From Nymphaea colorata (lineage: Eukaryota; Streptophyta; Magnoliopsida; Nymphaeales; Nymphaeaceae): a stretch of 64,000 nucleotides of DNA. Below the pieces are notes generated by a model that worked only from the letters and a program-made list of their open reading frames with translations, had not been told where the DNA came from and searched no databases. The position numbers were made by a program, and so were the translations under genes. The stretch is taken from contig NC_045139.1 of the NCBI RefSeq assembly GCF_008831285.2, positions 14,304,354-14,368,353 of the forward strand, read 5' to 3'. Positions 1-11,348 of this stretch are shown here, in pieces. Within the stretch, counting starts at the first letter, position 1; every line of letters starts with the position of its first letter.

Positions 1-962
1 AATCTTTCTAGTCATCCCACACGGAACTTTCCACAAGAATTGGAGTCAGTGGAATCAGAGCCACTAGACAACTCAGTGACATACTACTTACTCTTACATC
101 ATGTAAGAATGACATATTGACATGTAATTTGTCATCTTCAAGCCCAACTTTTCGCATTGTCTTACACTGTAGTTGATTCAATTCTGGGAATTATTGAAGA
201 ATTAGTTGGATAAGGTCAATATTTCCAACAGAAAAGTTGGCTCTAAATTAGGATTGGCTAAAAGTATGAATCTCAATCCGACCATGAATCCATTCCAAAC
301 TGTGTAGTACACGTCAGACTCCTTGGTCCATGTTTCAAAATGGGCTGGATGGGAAGCCCGCCAGATGGTGCCACAAGCATGGAGGTACTGCAAGCAATGC
401 ACCACAAAGGCGCGCACCATCATTCCTCGGCCACGACAACAACGTTCTGCAAGCAGGATCAACCGCCTAGGCTTCAGCCACCATCGTGGCTGGCACCAAA
501 CCATGCCCCGAGCCGAAAGCCAGACCAGCCATGAGCCGTTCCGCATACGACCAAGGCACGCCCCTCCTTTTGATTCCAAAGTTTGCCTCGTGTAGGCCGA
601 TGCGGGTGCCGCCACACCAAAAGCATGTAACCATGTAAGAAGTTGTCTCATAGAGTTCATAAGCTACACATGTTGTCATGAGCGAGATTATCTGTTCAAG
701 TCTTGCATGGATGCTCTGTTGACAAAAGAAACTTTGCTTCCATGACTTGCTCATTATAGTAACATATAAAAGGACCAATCAAATGCCAGTGATGACCAAT
801 ATTCTGTTTCTTCACCTGACTACCAAGTTACCAATGAGTTGTTTCCAACCCAATATGAAACTAACAACAATCAAGTTATCAATGAGTTGATTCCAACCAA
901 ACTGAAACTGTCAACCCCAACTTAAACATTGGGGAGGAAATCATAATGAAATGCTTGGAAAC
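1..962. other. Left edge: intron or flank downstream of the last visible NOL6 exon, unassigned
   Basis: This stretch follows the splice donor of the last NOL6 exon seen (minus strand, 962-961) and should be intron plus whatever lies beyond it. I looked on the minus strand for the next Nrap exon and did not find it. A minus-strand reading frame of about 150 codons (202-660) is open but matches no family I know, and the opposite strand is also open there. On the minus strand the bases from about 232 downwards begin TGTTGGAAATATT, a start often seen in copia LTRs, so the region could hold LTR debris. That is a weak inference. Confidence 0.4.
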
Positions 963-3900
963 CTGAGTCTAATAGCTGCACACTAGAGATTCGCAAAGGG
1001 AGATCTTCTAGGCTCCGCAAACGTTTGGATAGAACATCAAATGCCTTTCCGATATCACCGGAGTATGAAATTGTGTCTGCAGAATTCAGAAGCTACTTGT
1101 TACTCTGGTATACCTAATTTGACAGAGGACCAAAGATCATCACAAAATTAAGCCAAAAAGAGAAAGTTTTGTGACAATACCTCTTGACCCATTTAGAAGA
1201 CAAAAATCAAGCTGATCACAAACAACAACAATCCGCTCCTTCGGAATGGCAAGATGGGAAGAAAGAATATGCTCAGCAATTGCCTTTATTATAAGATGAT
1301 TTTCCCATTCACGAAACTCCCACACTGTCAAAAAGGGCAAAGATCCAATATCCATAGTGTGTCCCAGATGGTACCCTCCTACTTACAATCACATAGTAAA
1401 TAATAGAAAGCAATACCTACAGATTCTGCAATAGTTCCATCTAGAAAACGTCGTGTCTCAACTTTAGATCCCCAAAATTTTTTGTATTTAATAACCTGTA
1501 ATGTACAAAGAGATTGTCATGACAACAAAGATCAAGTGACTCAACAAAACGAATAGGCTAATAACTTTTATTTTAACTTTTTAGCAATATGAAATCAAAT
1601 GACAAATTCATTGCCTCCTCTTTGTTCTCTGGATTTGGGCCAATATCTTTTAATCGGAAACCCTTCTCAGAAGAAGCGATCACGATCCCAACAATTAAGG
1701 GTCCATCACCAAGCCCTTTGAGCCCCTGTCAACCAAAAGAAGGCATACTTTAGAAAAGATCAGGTCATTCTGGAGAACATGGCATCTAAGTTAAAGCTGT
1801 ACATTAATTAGGAAAACTAACATCTTCTAAACTCCATTCAGGGGGCACATTTCTCCAAACTGCCCGGACAAATTTTGCCCTATCACTGAGCCCTTCTACC
1901 AAAAGAGAGTAAACATTCCCCTCAGAGATCCTCCACAGCTCCTTATCCAAGCAAGGTTTTGATGCTTTGGTATCATCATCATCTTTCAAGTATATCCTGA
2001 CAAAACACATAAAAGTTAATCACGGTAATGGAATCGCTCATCAGACAAAAAAAATAATCAAAAAGTAATGGAATCCCAGTTTCACCAAGCAAATTACAAG
2101 CCCAACAGAATGCATGTACTTTTTACTAATATGGCAAAATTCCAACATAATTTAATAAATGTTCTTGTCCAATGAAGTCCTCGAATATTTCCTGTTATTA
2201 TTCTTCAGGTCCAAATAAAACAAAGTGAAGCAAAAGAAAATATAGAACATGTAAGTGGAGAACCCCTTTTGCTTACCATAATAAATTTTGAAAACTAGAA
2301 AAACTCAAGAAAAGACTGATAAAAAGCGGAGAAAGTTGATATCCAGAATGCAAGTTGAGAGATCAGACGTAACTGAACAAAATTGCATGCACAGCTATAG
2401 AAACATAGCAACATAAATCATCTTCAAAAGCAAGGAAAGATAGATAACGTCCATACAGATCATAATCTCAATTTATACAGGATGTTGAACAAGATGATCG
2501 GTCAAGAGCAGCACTTTCTGTGTCATGTATGGAAGATCTAGAAGAATAGTGAAGGATACTTTCAAGATCATCAAGGTGCAATGCCCGTGCATGTATATGA
2601 CAAGAGACCTGAACACCAAAATGAATCCAGGCAAATATCTTGCAAAGAAACTTGTCCATCACCATTTGTCTTTTCCTCCTCCCTAAATGCCACTCTTTCA
2701 AAAAAACGGACTCCTTTCTCCCACTTATGCAGCTTATTGCCTCCATCGTGTTATTCCGGGACAAAAATTCCTGCTTAGTGGACTATCACACCATGCATCA
2801 TTACTATACCAAATTTCTGAAGTCAGATTATTAACATTAGCTACATCCAACAACACAGAAGTCTTTTGAACTCCCAAGGTGCAAAAAAAGAAGCAAATAA
2901 TTCTTCTCCTTGTGACATGCCACAAGCAAGCAATACCAGAAATACAGAAATCTTTATGATGCACTTTGATAATAACAAATGTAACATTAATTTAGACAAG
3001 GATAACACACAATGTTGCAATAATCCAACTTATTCAGATAACCATTTTACGAAGCATACCTTATACAATAATCAAACTTGGCAGCAAAGTCTACCCTGAC
3101 TACAAAAACTTCTTCAAAACCGGCATCGTTTTGTTTGTCCATGCAATTAAGCGTCCATCTGGCCTCATCCCGAAGCTGGAAAATGGTTGCAAACATTTCA
3201 TCATGAAATCGAGCAAAAAGGGGAAAAGGGGGAAAAAACTAAGATCATTGAAAAACAGATACCTCCAGCAAGGCACTCCTGGTCATTCTGAATGCAAGGT
3301 TAAAACCAAATGGATCACACAATGAAAAACTAAATACCTGCATATACTTCCTCTGTTCCTGTCAATTTTGAAAGAAAGAGTTCCATAACAAAGAAAAAAA
3401 ATTCAGCACGTAAGTAAAGGTAGCTGTCAGAATGGAATTTTTAAAAATTTAGTTACAGATACAGTAATTTGAAGGTACATATCAAAAAACCCAAAATTGT
3501 GAGGTACATGACGCAACAGATAACATGAACCACTTGAATAAACCTGAATTTTGGATAAACATGGATGAACTGACACATATCCTATGTAAACCACAGGAAA
3601 ACAATTTCTAGTTCTTCTTTTCTCCTTCGAATTTGCAGATGGTGTATAACAGAACAACATGAATCAGAACTGCATTTAGCATATATAACAATTAAGGATG
3701 TATGAACATATTCACTGTCCAAGCAATTAAGATTTCAGTGAAAGAATGTCACCACAAGAGTATCTTAAGGGTGGAAAAAAACTTCTTCTCTAAGAAACAA
3801 AACACTGCTGCAGATATACTTCATAGTTACCTCATAATTTTCAATTGCTAGCAAAAAGCAACCACCTCAAGAAAGATTTGGATAGTCTACCTCTTCTGAA

Positions 3901-5811
3901 ATATTATGCTGGGATGCTGAATGAAGAAACAAAACTTTGTCCAACAACTTTGAGGTGGCTGCAGAAATTGGCAGAAGAAATCAACACACTGTACTAGCAT
4001 GTCAGGATTTCTTTCAAAAGCAAAGAAAATGAGACCAACCTAAATGAGAACTTTTTCCAATGGCAGGGAGTGCAAATGAGAGCATTGACAAAGAATGCCA
4101 ATCAGACAAAAAAAGAAGAAGAAAAAAGCTGATAAAAATGTACTAAGGAAAAGGTTTACAAAATATGCTAATATCATATGCAACCATATCCATCAAATGG
4201 CAGGGAGTGGAAATGAAAGTATTGACAAAGAATGCCAATCAGAAAAAATTAGCTGATAAAAATGTACTAAGGAAAAAGTTTAATGCTGATATCATATGCA
4301 ACCATATCGATCAACCATGCCAATCTACAAGTAAGCAATAACAAAAACATTCAACATTCAAGGAGACATTAATCAATTAACAATTTAAAATAGCAATAAC
4401 TCAGTCCCTGATTTAAGCGTACCACTAGAAATTTTCCTTAGAATGATAAATACACGCTCTTTGTTTATAGGAAGAATTAAGAAAATACATGCTTATGCTG
4501 TCAAAGAGCAAATAACATAAGAAGAGCTTTTTCTTTGTCTGACCATGCTGCTGTGACGCTGTCCAAGATTTTCTTGACCACTTACTGGATATTGGATGTG
4601 ATAGGGTAAAATGTTAGTTATTGCTACTAAAAAACATCCAAATAAAACTGTCATAAATCTCACGATATATACAACATGGAAATAAGGAGAGAGCAAAGAA
4701 GCCTAATAAATAATAATCAAACAAGAACAAGGCAAAAGTCCAAAAACTTTGCAAATGAACTGGAGGATGCACAAACCTAAGAAGTCCAAAGTCACCCGAA
4801 ATATCTGGATTGGCTTCATAGACTGCCTGACACGAGCCCCACCAAGATCTGTTGTAAGGTATGCTAGTATAACAGACAGCAGGAAACCATTCAAGCAGTC
4901 ATGGGTATATATGGAACTTCTATTTCTAACCCAAATCTGCAATTGTCAAGTTATAAGTTTGTCAGTAAAGGTCATTAGAGAAAAAAGAATTAAATAACAA
5001 ATCCATTCTCAAAGTTTTATTTGTCAATTTCATCGATGTCATTATGCAACGTGAACCACCTAGGTTGTCTATCCTGAATAAACAAAATGACGTAAAAGAG
5101 AAGAAGCTGAGGAAAACAGTCAGAAAGTAAATTCAGTTGATTATGAAAGCAGCTCGAAAGCAAACATAAATGACATAACAATAACTTTAGATAACTTACT
5201 TTTAACAGGAGTAATGCCTGGCTCAAGTCCTTCCACCCAAGAAAAATATCTTTGACAAAATCTGCAGTTCTCTCCAAAAACATGTCTTCCAATATGCTAC
5301 TGTTGTAATTGGGTGAAGCTTGAGAATCTACTTCAATAAATTTACATAATACAAACTCATTTAAACTTACACAGATCAACCATATGTTTGGAGAAAGTTC
5401 ATTGATAACAAGTTAACAACATAGGTTAAAAAGAAACCAAGAACAAGTTACAGATGAACAGTGACAAGTACCTTGGTTTGCAGAGCGGATGTTATTACGG
5501 CTTAAACCTAACTTTGAAATTGCAAATACATTAGCTGTACATGGGATGATCCTTACAAGAAACCCAGACGCTGCCCCAAGATCAAGACCTACCAATTTGA
5601 AAGGAGTAATGCCATAAAAGATCCAATAGAACCAGGTAAAAGAGCCCAATATAATTTTGATAATGATCAAAAGATACAAGCTTGATGCACATGAACCAAA
5701 TTCCTCCCATATCCAACCACCGTACTGTAAAAAACATGTCAGATGATCAATCAAGACATGCTTCTAAGTCAATGGCCTTGCATGTTATTGTTACAGGTTC
5801 GAATAATAAGA

Positions 5812-5843
<32 letters not shown>

Positions 5844-7847
5844 AATGCCCCCCATAACCAACCACCACACTATAAGAAACATATCAGGTAATAAATCAAG
5901 ACAAGCTTCTAATTCCACATCCTGTATGTTTACCACTATTCATTCAAAGAATAAGCACACACACATACACTCTTTGGAGATCATTGAAAGAAATTCCGTA
6001 TATGCTAAGTGCACGTAACCCAACATTGCATACTGAAGCCCTCTCAATGCTCTTAATTCTGTTCTTTTGCTTAAAAAATTTCAAATATTACAGTTCTAAC
6101 TTCTAACTTCTATGTATTAACAGAACCACCTTCAAATTTGATCTCCATTGCCAGATAGGCCATCATCAACAAAAATATGAAGCTATGGTGAAGCAACTGT
6201 ATCTTTTTATAATTTATACAGATCAGAAGAAAAGCTTGAAGAAAAACAATTTGGATCACTGAAAATATCATGATGTTAACCAAAAATTTGAGAAAACAAA
6301 AAAAATGGCATTTTTTTAAAAAAACGTAAAAATAATTTTATTGTGTTTTTTATATTTTTTTCCTTGTTTTCCCGATTTTCTCTTTTTTAACCTTATAATT
6401 AAAATACCTGTCATCATTAAAACATTACTTTTATCACTTTATCCAGTTTTTTATGTCTTCTTATTAGGTTTCTCATTTATTCATTTTGACCTAATTTTTA
6501 TAAGTATTTTTATTTTCCAAAAATTTTCTGACACTTTCCCAAGAAAAATATCTGAAAAAATTTGTCACTAAAAGCCCAAGAACAACATTTGTGACAATGG
6601 TTTGAACTTTGAATTAATAAATTTGAAATACAAAAAAAAAAAACTGTAACCAAATAAATTACAAAACTAAAAAATTATACGCAAAGGTGCATAAGGTAAA
6701 CATACCTAGATGTACAACCAAAATTGGTTTCCTCGCCTCATTCTGAAAGGTTGACCACTGTAGTTCACGGACAATTCTGCATGATTTCAAATGCATTGCA
6801 ATAACAGAGAGGTACAAACATCTTTTTGCGTGGTATCTGTGATCCAAGAAGTCCTTCTCGCGGAAGCAGCTCTACATCAAGGAACCAATTAATCATTTTA
6901 CTACTACAATATCTTTATTAGCAAAGTGACCAAAAACTTTTGCAGTAAAAAATGTGTTTCACTATTGCTCATTTCCTTGGGGGAATTTTTTTTTTTTTTG
7001 CTGTCCATTTTTCTTTTTGTTAAACTTATTTGCTTACACCAGTCAACAAAATTGAACGTATTAGAATGCAATTTTGTGATCCGAAGCTACAAGAGTAGGT
7101 AGCAAACTTGTTTCAGTATTGCTAATAGGATAAAAAAGTTGCTGTCGGAACATGACAAAGTTCAAAAACTCCAACAACTTCGTTTAATAAAATACTCAGG
7201 ATTGTTAATATCTGTGTTACGATTGCAATGCTTTAAAACAGCGCTAGTTCTGCAGTATGTTTATGAAACAAAATACAGAGAGAATGAAGTTACTTATACA
7301 GGCACTACCTTAGGCATGCGTACAAGCACATCAACGTTTGTAACTGGCTTCGCAACTGCTTCAATTGCATAGCTTCCAACTATTTGATAGGTTTCCGGCT
7401 TTTTGAATATAAATTCTACCTTATCAACAGGTACACCAAGGTCCCCCACGAATTTGGGTGCTAGACTAGCATCAACCTGAATTAAGAAATCTCTCAAAAA
7501 CAAAGGAATAAAAGATCTGGGAGGAACAGAGAAGAATCCTGCAACTTATAGCAGAGCTTGACAAAGTGGTGAGGTAAACCATCTATAAAATGCACAAGAT
7601 AATAGAATGGGCATACATGCTGCAAAATAAAAGAAAAGTGAGGTACAATAAGAAGCAACCAAACGGGACTAGCAATTAATGGAGGTGTAAAGAGAGGGAA
7701 ATAGGTGACCTTCTGCTCTGGAATGCTAGCCACAGTTTCTTCTATAGCCGATAAGGCATCACCAAGTGACTTCTTGATCAACGAATAATCCACTTCAACC
7801 TCCTTCAGGAGTTGCTCCACCTTGAAATTTGTTGTGTCCAACTCCAT
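963..7847 (-). CDS. NOL6: Nucleolar protein 6 / Nrap family protein, N-terminal half (3' part not in window)
   Basis: NOL6 (Nrap, yeast Utp22 family) is a nucleolar component of the small-subunit processome used in pre-18S rRNA processing. Fourteen coding exons: 7847-7710, 7476-7309, 6871-6706, 5570-5472, 5318-5200, 4936-4777, 3958-3891, 3358-3263, 3175-3060, 1996-1822, 1725-1615, 1495-1417, 1324-1181, 1076-963. Every junction keeps phase, giving 584 codons. Nrap blocks in order include IVGSYAIEAV, YHAKRCLYLSVI, QNEARKPILVV, YNSSILEDMFLE, YTHDCLNGFLLSVILAYL, FNLAFRMT, LDKELWR, LLVEGLSDRAK, KKFWGSK and VVCDQLDF. The ATG at 7847 opens a typical start (MELDTTNFKVEQLLKEV). The full family protein is about 1,050 residues, so the C-terminal half is missing; either it lies left of the window or the copy is truncated. 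The intron after exon 11 uses a GC donor. Family assignment is very secure. Confidence 0.92.
1497..1614 (-). other. Non-canonical GC-AG intron in NOL6
   Basis: On the minus strand exon 11 ends AAA GAG GAG at 1615 and the intron starts GCAATG (1614-1609). The acceptor TTACAG is at about 1496. Using the GC donor joins NKEE to VIKYKKFWG in frame and aligns without a gap to the conserved Nrap block before KFWG. No nearby GT donor keeps phase. The intron is about 119 bp. Confidence 0.7.
4060..4314. repeat. Imperfect tandem duplication inside a NOL6 intron
   Basis: Two adjacent copies, 4060-4196 (137 bp) and 4197-4314 (118 bp), both start ATGGCAGGGAGTG and end CATATC(C/G)ATCAA. The second lacks part of a purine-rich stretch. 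They lie in the intron between exons 6 and 7. Confidence 0.85.
5706..5913. repeat. Diverged direct repeat flanking a (TA)n tract in a NOL6 intron
   Basis: Copies at about 5706-5770 and 5850-5913 share the order CCAACCACC, ACTRTAA, AACATRTCAG, ATCAAGACA and GCTTCTAA. A (TA)n tract (5812-5838) separates them. Both lie in the intron between exons 3 and 4. Confidence 0.7.
6280..6570. repeat. Dispersed AT-rich repeat, copy 1
   Basis: This intronic, T-rich block shares ordered segments with 22180-22480: TTTTTTATGTCTTCTTATTAG, TTTCT(C/A)ATTTATT, TTTGACCTAA, and then a run ending in CCAAAAA before ATACCTGAAAA-like sequence. It is probably a copy of a dispersed, non-coding repeat. I see no terminal inverted repeats that would fix its class. 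Confidence 0.5.
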
Positions 7848-8484
7848 CCTAGATTTTCGGATTTCTAGGTCCCCACTTTTCTTTTTCTACAGTAGGGAAC
7901 CTCTCACTTTGGATGAACACTGACAGCTAATGTGGTAGCAAAAAACAGCAGTTAAATACACCTTTAAATTAGGTGTGTCCAACTGCTTGACTGCCGTAAT
8001 GTCTTCGATGAATTTAACTGTTAAATGTACCGGTGTCTTTGTAACCCTTTAAGTTCACTTGTCCCAAAAGCATTTCCCACTGATCCGACTATGAAATAAG
8101 TACCGTCGATTTTTCTCGCGAAGTGATTGTGTATACTATCTCCCGAATGCAGAGGGACGAAATAATGCCATTCAAGCAAACAGCTCTCCCTGACTAGCTG
8201 CAATAACGCAAGGAATCGTGAAGCCCAATGGGGAAGACGTTCCGACAAATGTGACTGTACTCTCCGGACAACAGTAATCCCGATCGTAATCTGGTCACCA
8301 AAAAAAAAAAAAAATCGACATCTGAGATGACAGCAAACTTAGCACGGTCGCAGGCGCGCACACGCACATAAAATCGAGGCTGGCCCCTCTCGGAGCCAGC
8401 CAGGAGACGGAGAGAGCCCAGACGCGAGTTTCTCTTCCGACGGCCATATAGACTGCGAGGCAGGGCACAGAGAGAGAGAGTACC
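7848..8484 (-). other. Probable 5' UTR intron of NOL6
   Basis: Upstream of the NOL6 ATG the minus strand has a splice donor CCAG|GTACTC at 8484-8482 and several possible acceptors just before the ATG (for example AATCTAG next to ATG). The upstream side is C/T-rich leader-like sequence. This suggests a non-coding first exon joined to the start exon, but no transcript evidence is available. Confidence 0.35.
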
Positions 8485-8660
8485 TGGACTGACCGGAAGA
8501 CGACGACGGGGAGCCGGGAGAGAACCAGCGGAAGGCGGAAGAAGTACCCGGAGAGAGAGGAGGAGGGAGTGGGCGGGGAAATACGGAGGGAGTTGAGAAA
8601 AGACGCGGGACGAAGCGACTCGATTGGAAACCCTCGTCGCCCGTTTCTTGAAGGTTTTTC
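8484..8660 (-). other. Putative non-coding first exon of NOL6
   Basis: GC-richer, C/T-rich sequence on the minus strand, typical of a plant leader, ending at the CCAG|GTACTC donor. Open frames here (8194-8703) run across the donor and are GC-driven, so I do not call them coding. The exact 5' end is unknown. Confidence 0.3.
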
Positions 8661-9353
8661 TCTTAACATGCACCCCAACCTTATGGAAATTTGTCAAATT
8701 CATGCCTACTTAATTGAAAAAATCATTTTACCGGCTGTGACTCTCAGTTGAAACAAAACATTTTTACTCTTTATAATATGGAAAAGTTGGGAGTACTTTT
8801 CCTAAGCCGACGATACGACCATGCAAGTTTATGAGTTTTTTTTTATTTATTTAAAGGCGAATTTGTGTTAAGTGTGTAATTATGAAAAAAAAAGTTTATA
8901 ACAAGGGAGGGGTGGAAGCCGTCCCTTTATTATGAACATGGGGCCTTCCCACTAAACTCGTACACCCACTGTCGAGGTTACAAAAGTTTTTGATAGTTTT
9001 GGATTTGAGATTATTAGAATTTGAGCACCATAGATTTAAGATTATGACAAGTCCTTTTCAATCTTAAATCCAGCATTTTCTCAATGCAAACAAGTATGAT
9101 CTTTGCCACATCAAATCCATAGTTTTTAAATTCGACGACTCTTTGAGACTGACTATCAAATGCGTCCCTTAGTTTTAAAAAAATATATTTCTAAATTCTG
9201 AGTAGATCAAACCACTAATGCGTCGAATGGGTATTTCCAGAATTATATTATGTCCTCGATTCTTTTTTTGCTGAGTTTATCGATTGGATCTCATCTCTTT
9301 TCCTCACTCCATCCATGACTCTCCCTCTCGCATGCACTCTGTCTCTCTTTCTG

Positions 9354-9375
9354 AAACCCTAACCCAAAAGGCCCA
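9354..9375 (+). promoter_or_regulatory. Telo-box next to a site II (TGGGCC) element
   Basis: AAACCCTAA at 9354-9362 is followed by GGCCCA (reverse complement TGGGCC) at 9370-9375. In plants this pair is typical of promoters of ribosomal-protein and ribosome-biogenesis genes. It lies about 700 bp upstream of the putative NOL6 leader and 1.5 kb upstream of its ATG, which is farther than usual, so the link to NOL6 is an inference. Confidence 0.35.
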
Positions 9376-10434
9376 CATCTGATCGGTTTTGCCATTTTTG
9401 AACGTTTGTTTCAGGTATCATCGGCACTGCTGAATGTAGTTCTGGCAATCTCATCGGCACTGCTTTCTCTCAAGTCGATTGTAGTTCCGGCAATCTCATG
9501 GTAACCCAGGTTCCTGTTGGAACTGATTGAACAAAGTGGGCATAACATGGAGATGGAAGATCTTCCAAATATCATGGAGATTTAAATAACATGGAGATTT
9601 TAGTTCCATCTTGTTTTGCCGCCGGAAACCTAGCTTCTTGAGATCCCAACGAAAGTATGAAGCTCAAGAACAAACACGAAGCCAAACATCTTTCCCGGCC
9701 GCTCCTCCCAACAGTGTCGCCTATGTGGACGATGCCCTGCTTCCTGCCAAACTTTTTCGCCGGCAGGGGCCGAGAAATTGGCTGGAGCCTCAATTAAAAA
9801 AAAAAATAATTAAGAAACGCACCACCTTGCCAATGCAATCCAAACTTTTTCTTGCATAATGAACAAAACAATACAACTAAAAGGATTAATCAGCAAGAAA
9901 ATTGTTCATACGAAAGGCATCGTAACGATTCCGTTCTGACATACTTTTCGATTCATAAGGATATTTTAAACGGCAGCAATTATGTAAACTTATGCTTATC
10001 TTATTGGGCAAGGAGATGAATGTGTAAATAAAAAATGCTAGAACAAAAAAAAAAAAAAGTAATTGCAAACATGACTACATGAGTGGCGCAAATTCAGTAA
10101 CGTGTGTGATTCTTGTGTGGTTGTACGGGGAGAAAAAGTGTGGTTGTAGAGGGAGAAGAAAAGGCCGAACCCAGTGTCCCGAGTTTTGTCAGTGGTTCGT
10201 ACTAAACCCACGAGTTTCACAAGCCAGCTACCCTCACAAATTCAATATTATGTTATCAATTACTTGGAAAATGCCCAAGTGTGTGAGGAAACTATAAATT
10301 ATTTAAAGAAAGGACTGTTTTGAAGAAACCATTACTTTAATAAAAAGAAAGATTAAAGAAGGGAAAAAATGAAAAACTTCAACTACAAGGGTTTACTAGC
10401 CAATTGATCAGCAAATTAATATTATTAAATAATT

Positions 10435-10443
<9 letters not shown>

Positions 10444-10476
<33 letters not shown>
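10444..10476. repeat. (TA)n microsatellite
   Basis: Uninterrupted TA repeat of about 33 bp preceded by CACACACA. Confidence 0.95.
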
Positions 10477-10478
<2 letters not shown>

Positions 10479-10793
10479 AAATCAGACCCTGTAGATATTA
10501 TGTTTAAAGTGTTTTTTTTTTTAAATCTAACCTTACCAATATGATTTTAAGATAAGATGATGCAAAACATGTATTAGTGTTTACCATTTGAGTTGTAATA
10601 GTGTTTTTATAACAAGCATAGCATTAACATTTTGATAATAAAAAAATCAACAATTTTCATAAAGACAGCTTGAATCAAAGCATATGTTATATAAACAATA
10701 GTTCTTATAAACATATTAAGATGTTTATATTTTTATTTAAAAATAAATTTTTAACAAAAAATAAAAAGGTCTGATTTTTATCCCTGACCTTAC

Positions 10794-10796
<3 letters not shown>

Positions 10797-10882
<86 letters not shown>
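10797..10882. repeat. Compound (TC)n(TA)n microsatellite
   Basis: A TC repeat (10797-10825) runs directly into a TA repeat ending at 10882. Confidence 0.95.
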
Positions 10883-10884
<2 letters not shown>

Positions 10885-10960
10885 ATGTGCGTAACTAAGG
10901 TACCATTGAAACTTAAAGATGGGGAAAGATTAGTTCTGTCAATCAATTATGTTATTAACT

Positions 10961-11157
10961 AAAAGTTTATCAGAATTGATTGACAACATTATCAAGAGAG
11001 AACTTCACATTTCGCATTGTAGGATTCAACATGAACACGATCAGAGTCCTAAAAGTTCATCAGAATTGATTGACACATTTGACGCAATTAAATAGTCGCA
11101 GAGAGAGAGCTGCGCATTTCACATTGTAGGATTCCACACGAACACGATCATAGTCCA
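10961..11157. repeat. Imperfect tandem duplication downstream of the UGT gene
   Basis: Copy 1 (10961-11050) and copy 2 (11051-11157) both start AAAAGTT(T/C)ATCAGAATTGATTGACA. Both end with a shared block GCATTGTAGGATTC or CATTGTAGGATTCC, then GAACACGATCA and AGTCC. Copy 2 has about 18 extra bases in the middle. Confidence 0.85.
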
Positions 11158-11209
11158 GAGCCATTGACGTCCACTGAACGAATGTGAAACTGCAAGTTCG
11201 CCGAGATTA

Positions 11210-11348
11210 ATCCGCCTTACTGTTTCCCGGTGAATATCGTCTCAATGAAGTCATTCAGGGAAGACAGAGAAGGCCGCCATAAATCTGCCTTACTCTTTCC
11301 CGGTGAATATCGTCTCAATGAAGTCGTTCAGTGAAGACAGAGAAGGCC
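11210..11348. repeat. 66-bp tandem repeat covering the UGT stop codon
   Basis: 11210-11275 and 11283-11348 are 66 bp each with only four mismatches by my count. The right copy carries the last codons and stop of the UGT gene. The left copy repeats this 3' end, including a stop codon, downstream of the real stop. Confidence 0.93.

Larger units (their letters stand above)
8661..11209. other. Intergenic region between NOL6 and the UGT gene
   Basis: No gene recognised. It holds a telo-box/site II pair (9354-9375), (TA)n tracts (10444-10476, 10824-10882), a (TC)n tract (10797-10825) and a tandem duplication (10961-11157). The remaining sequence is AT-rich with only short, uninformative frames. 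Confidence 0.6.

Noticed and set aside
8194..8703. Minus-strand frames of 169 and 127 codons
   Set aside because: GC- and CT-rich leader sequence upstream of NOL6; two overlapping frames are open, there is no domain, and a good splice donor interrupts them.
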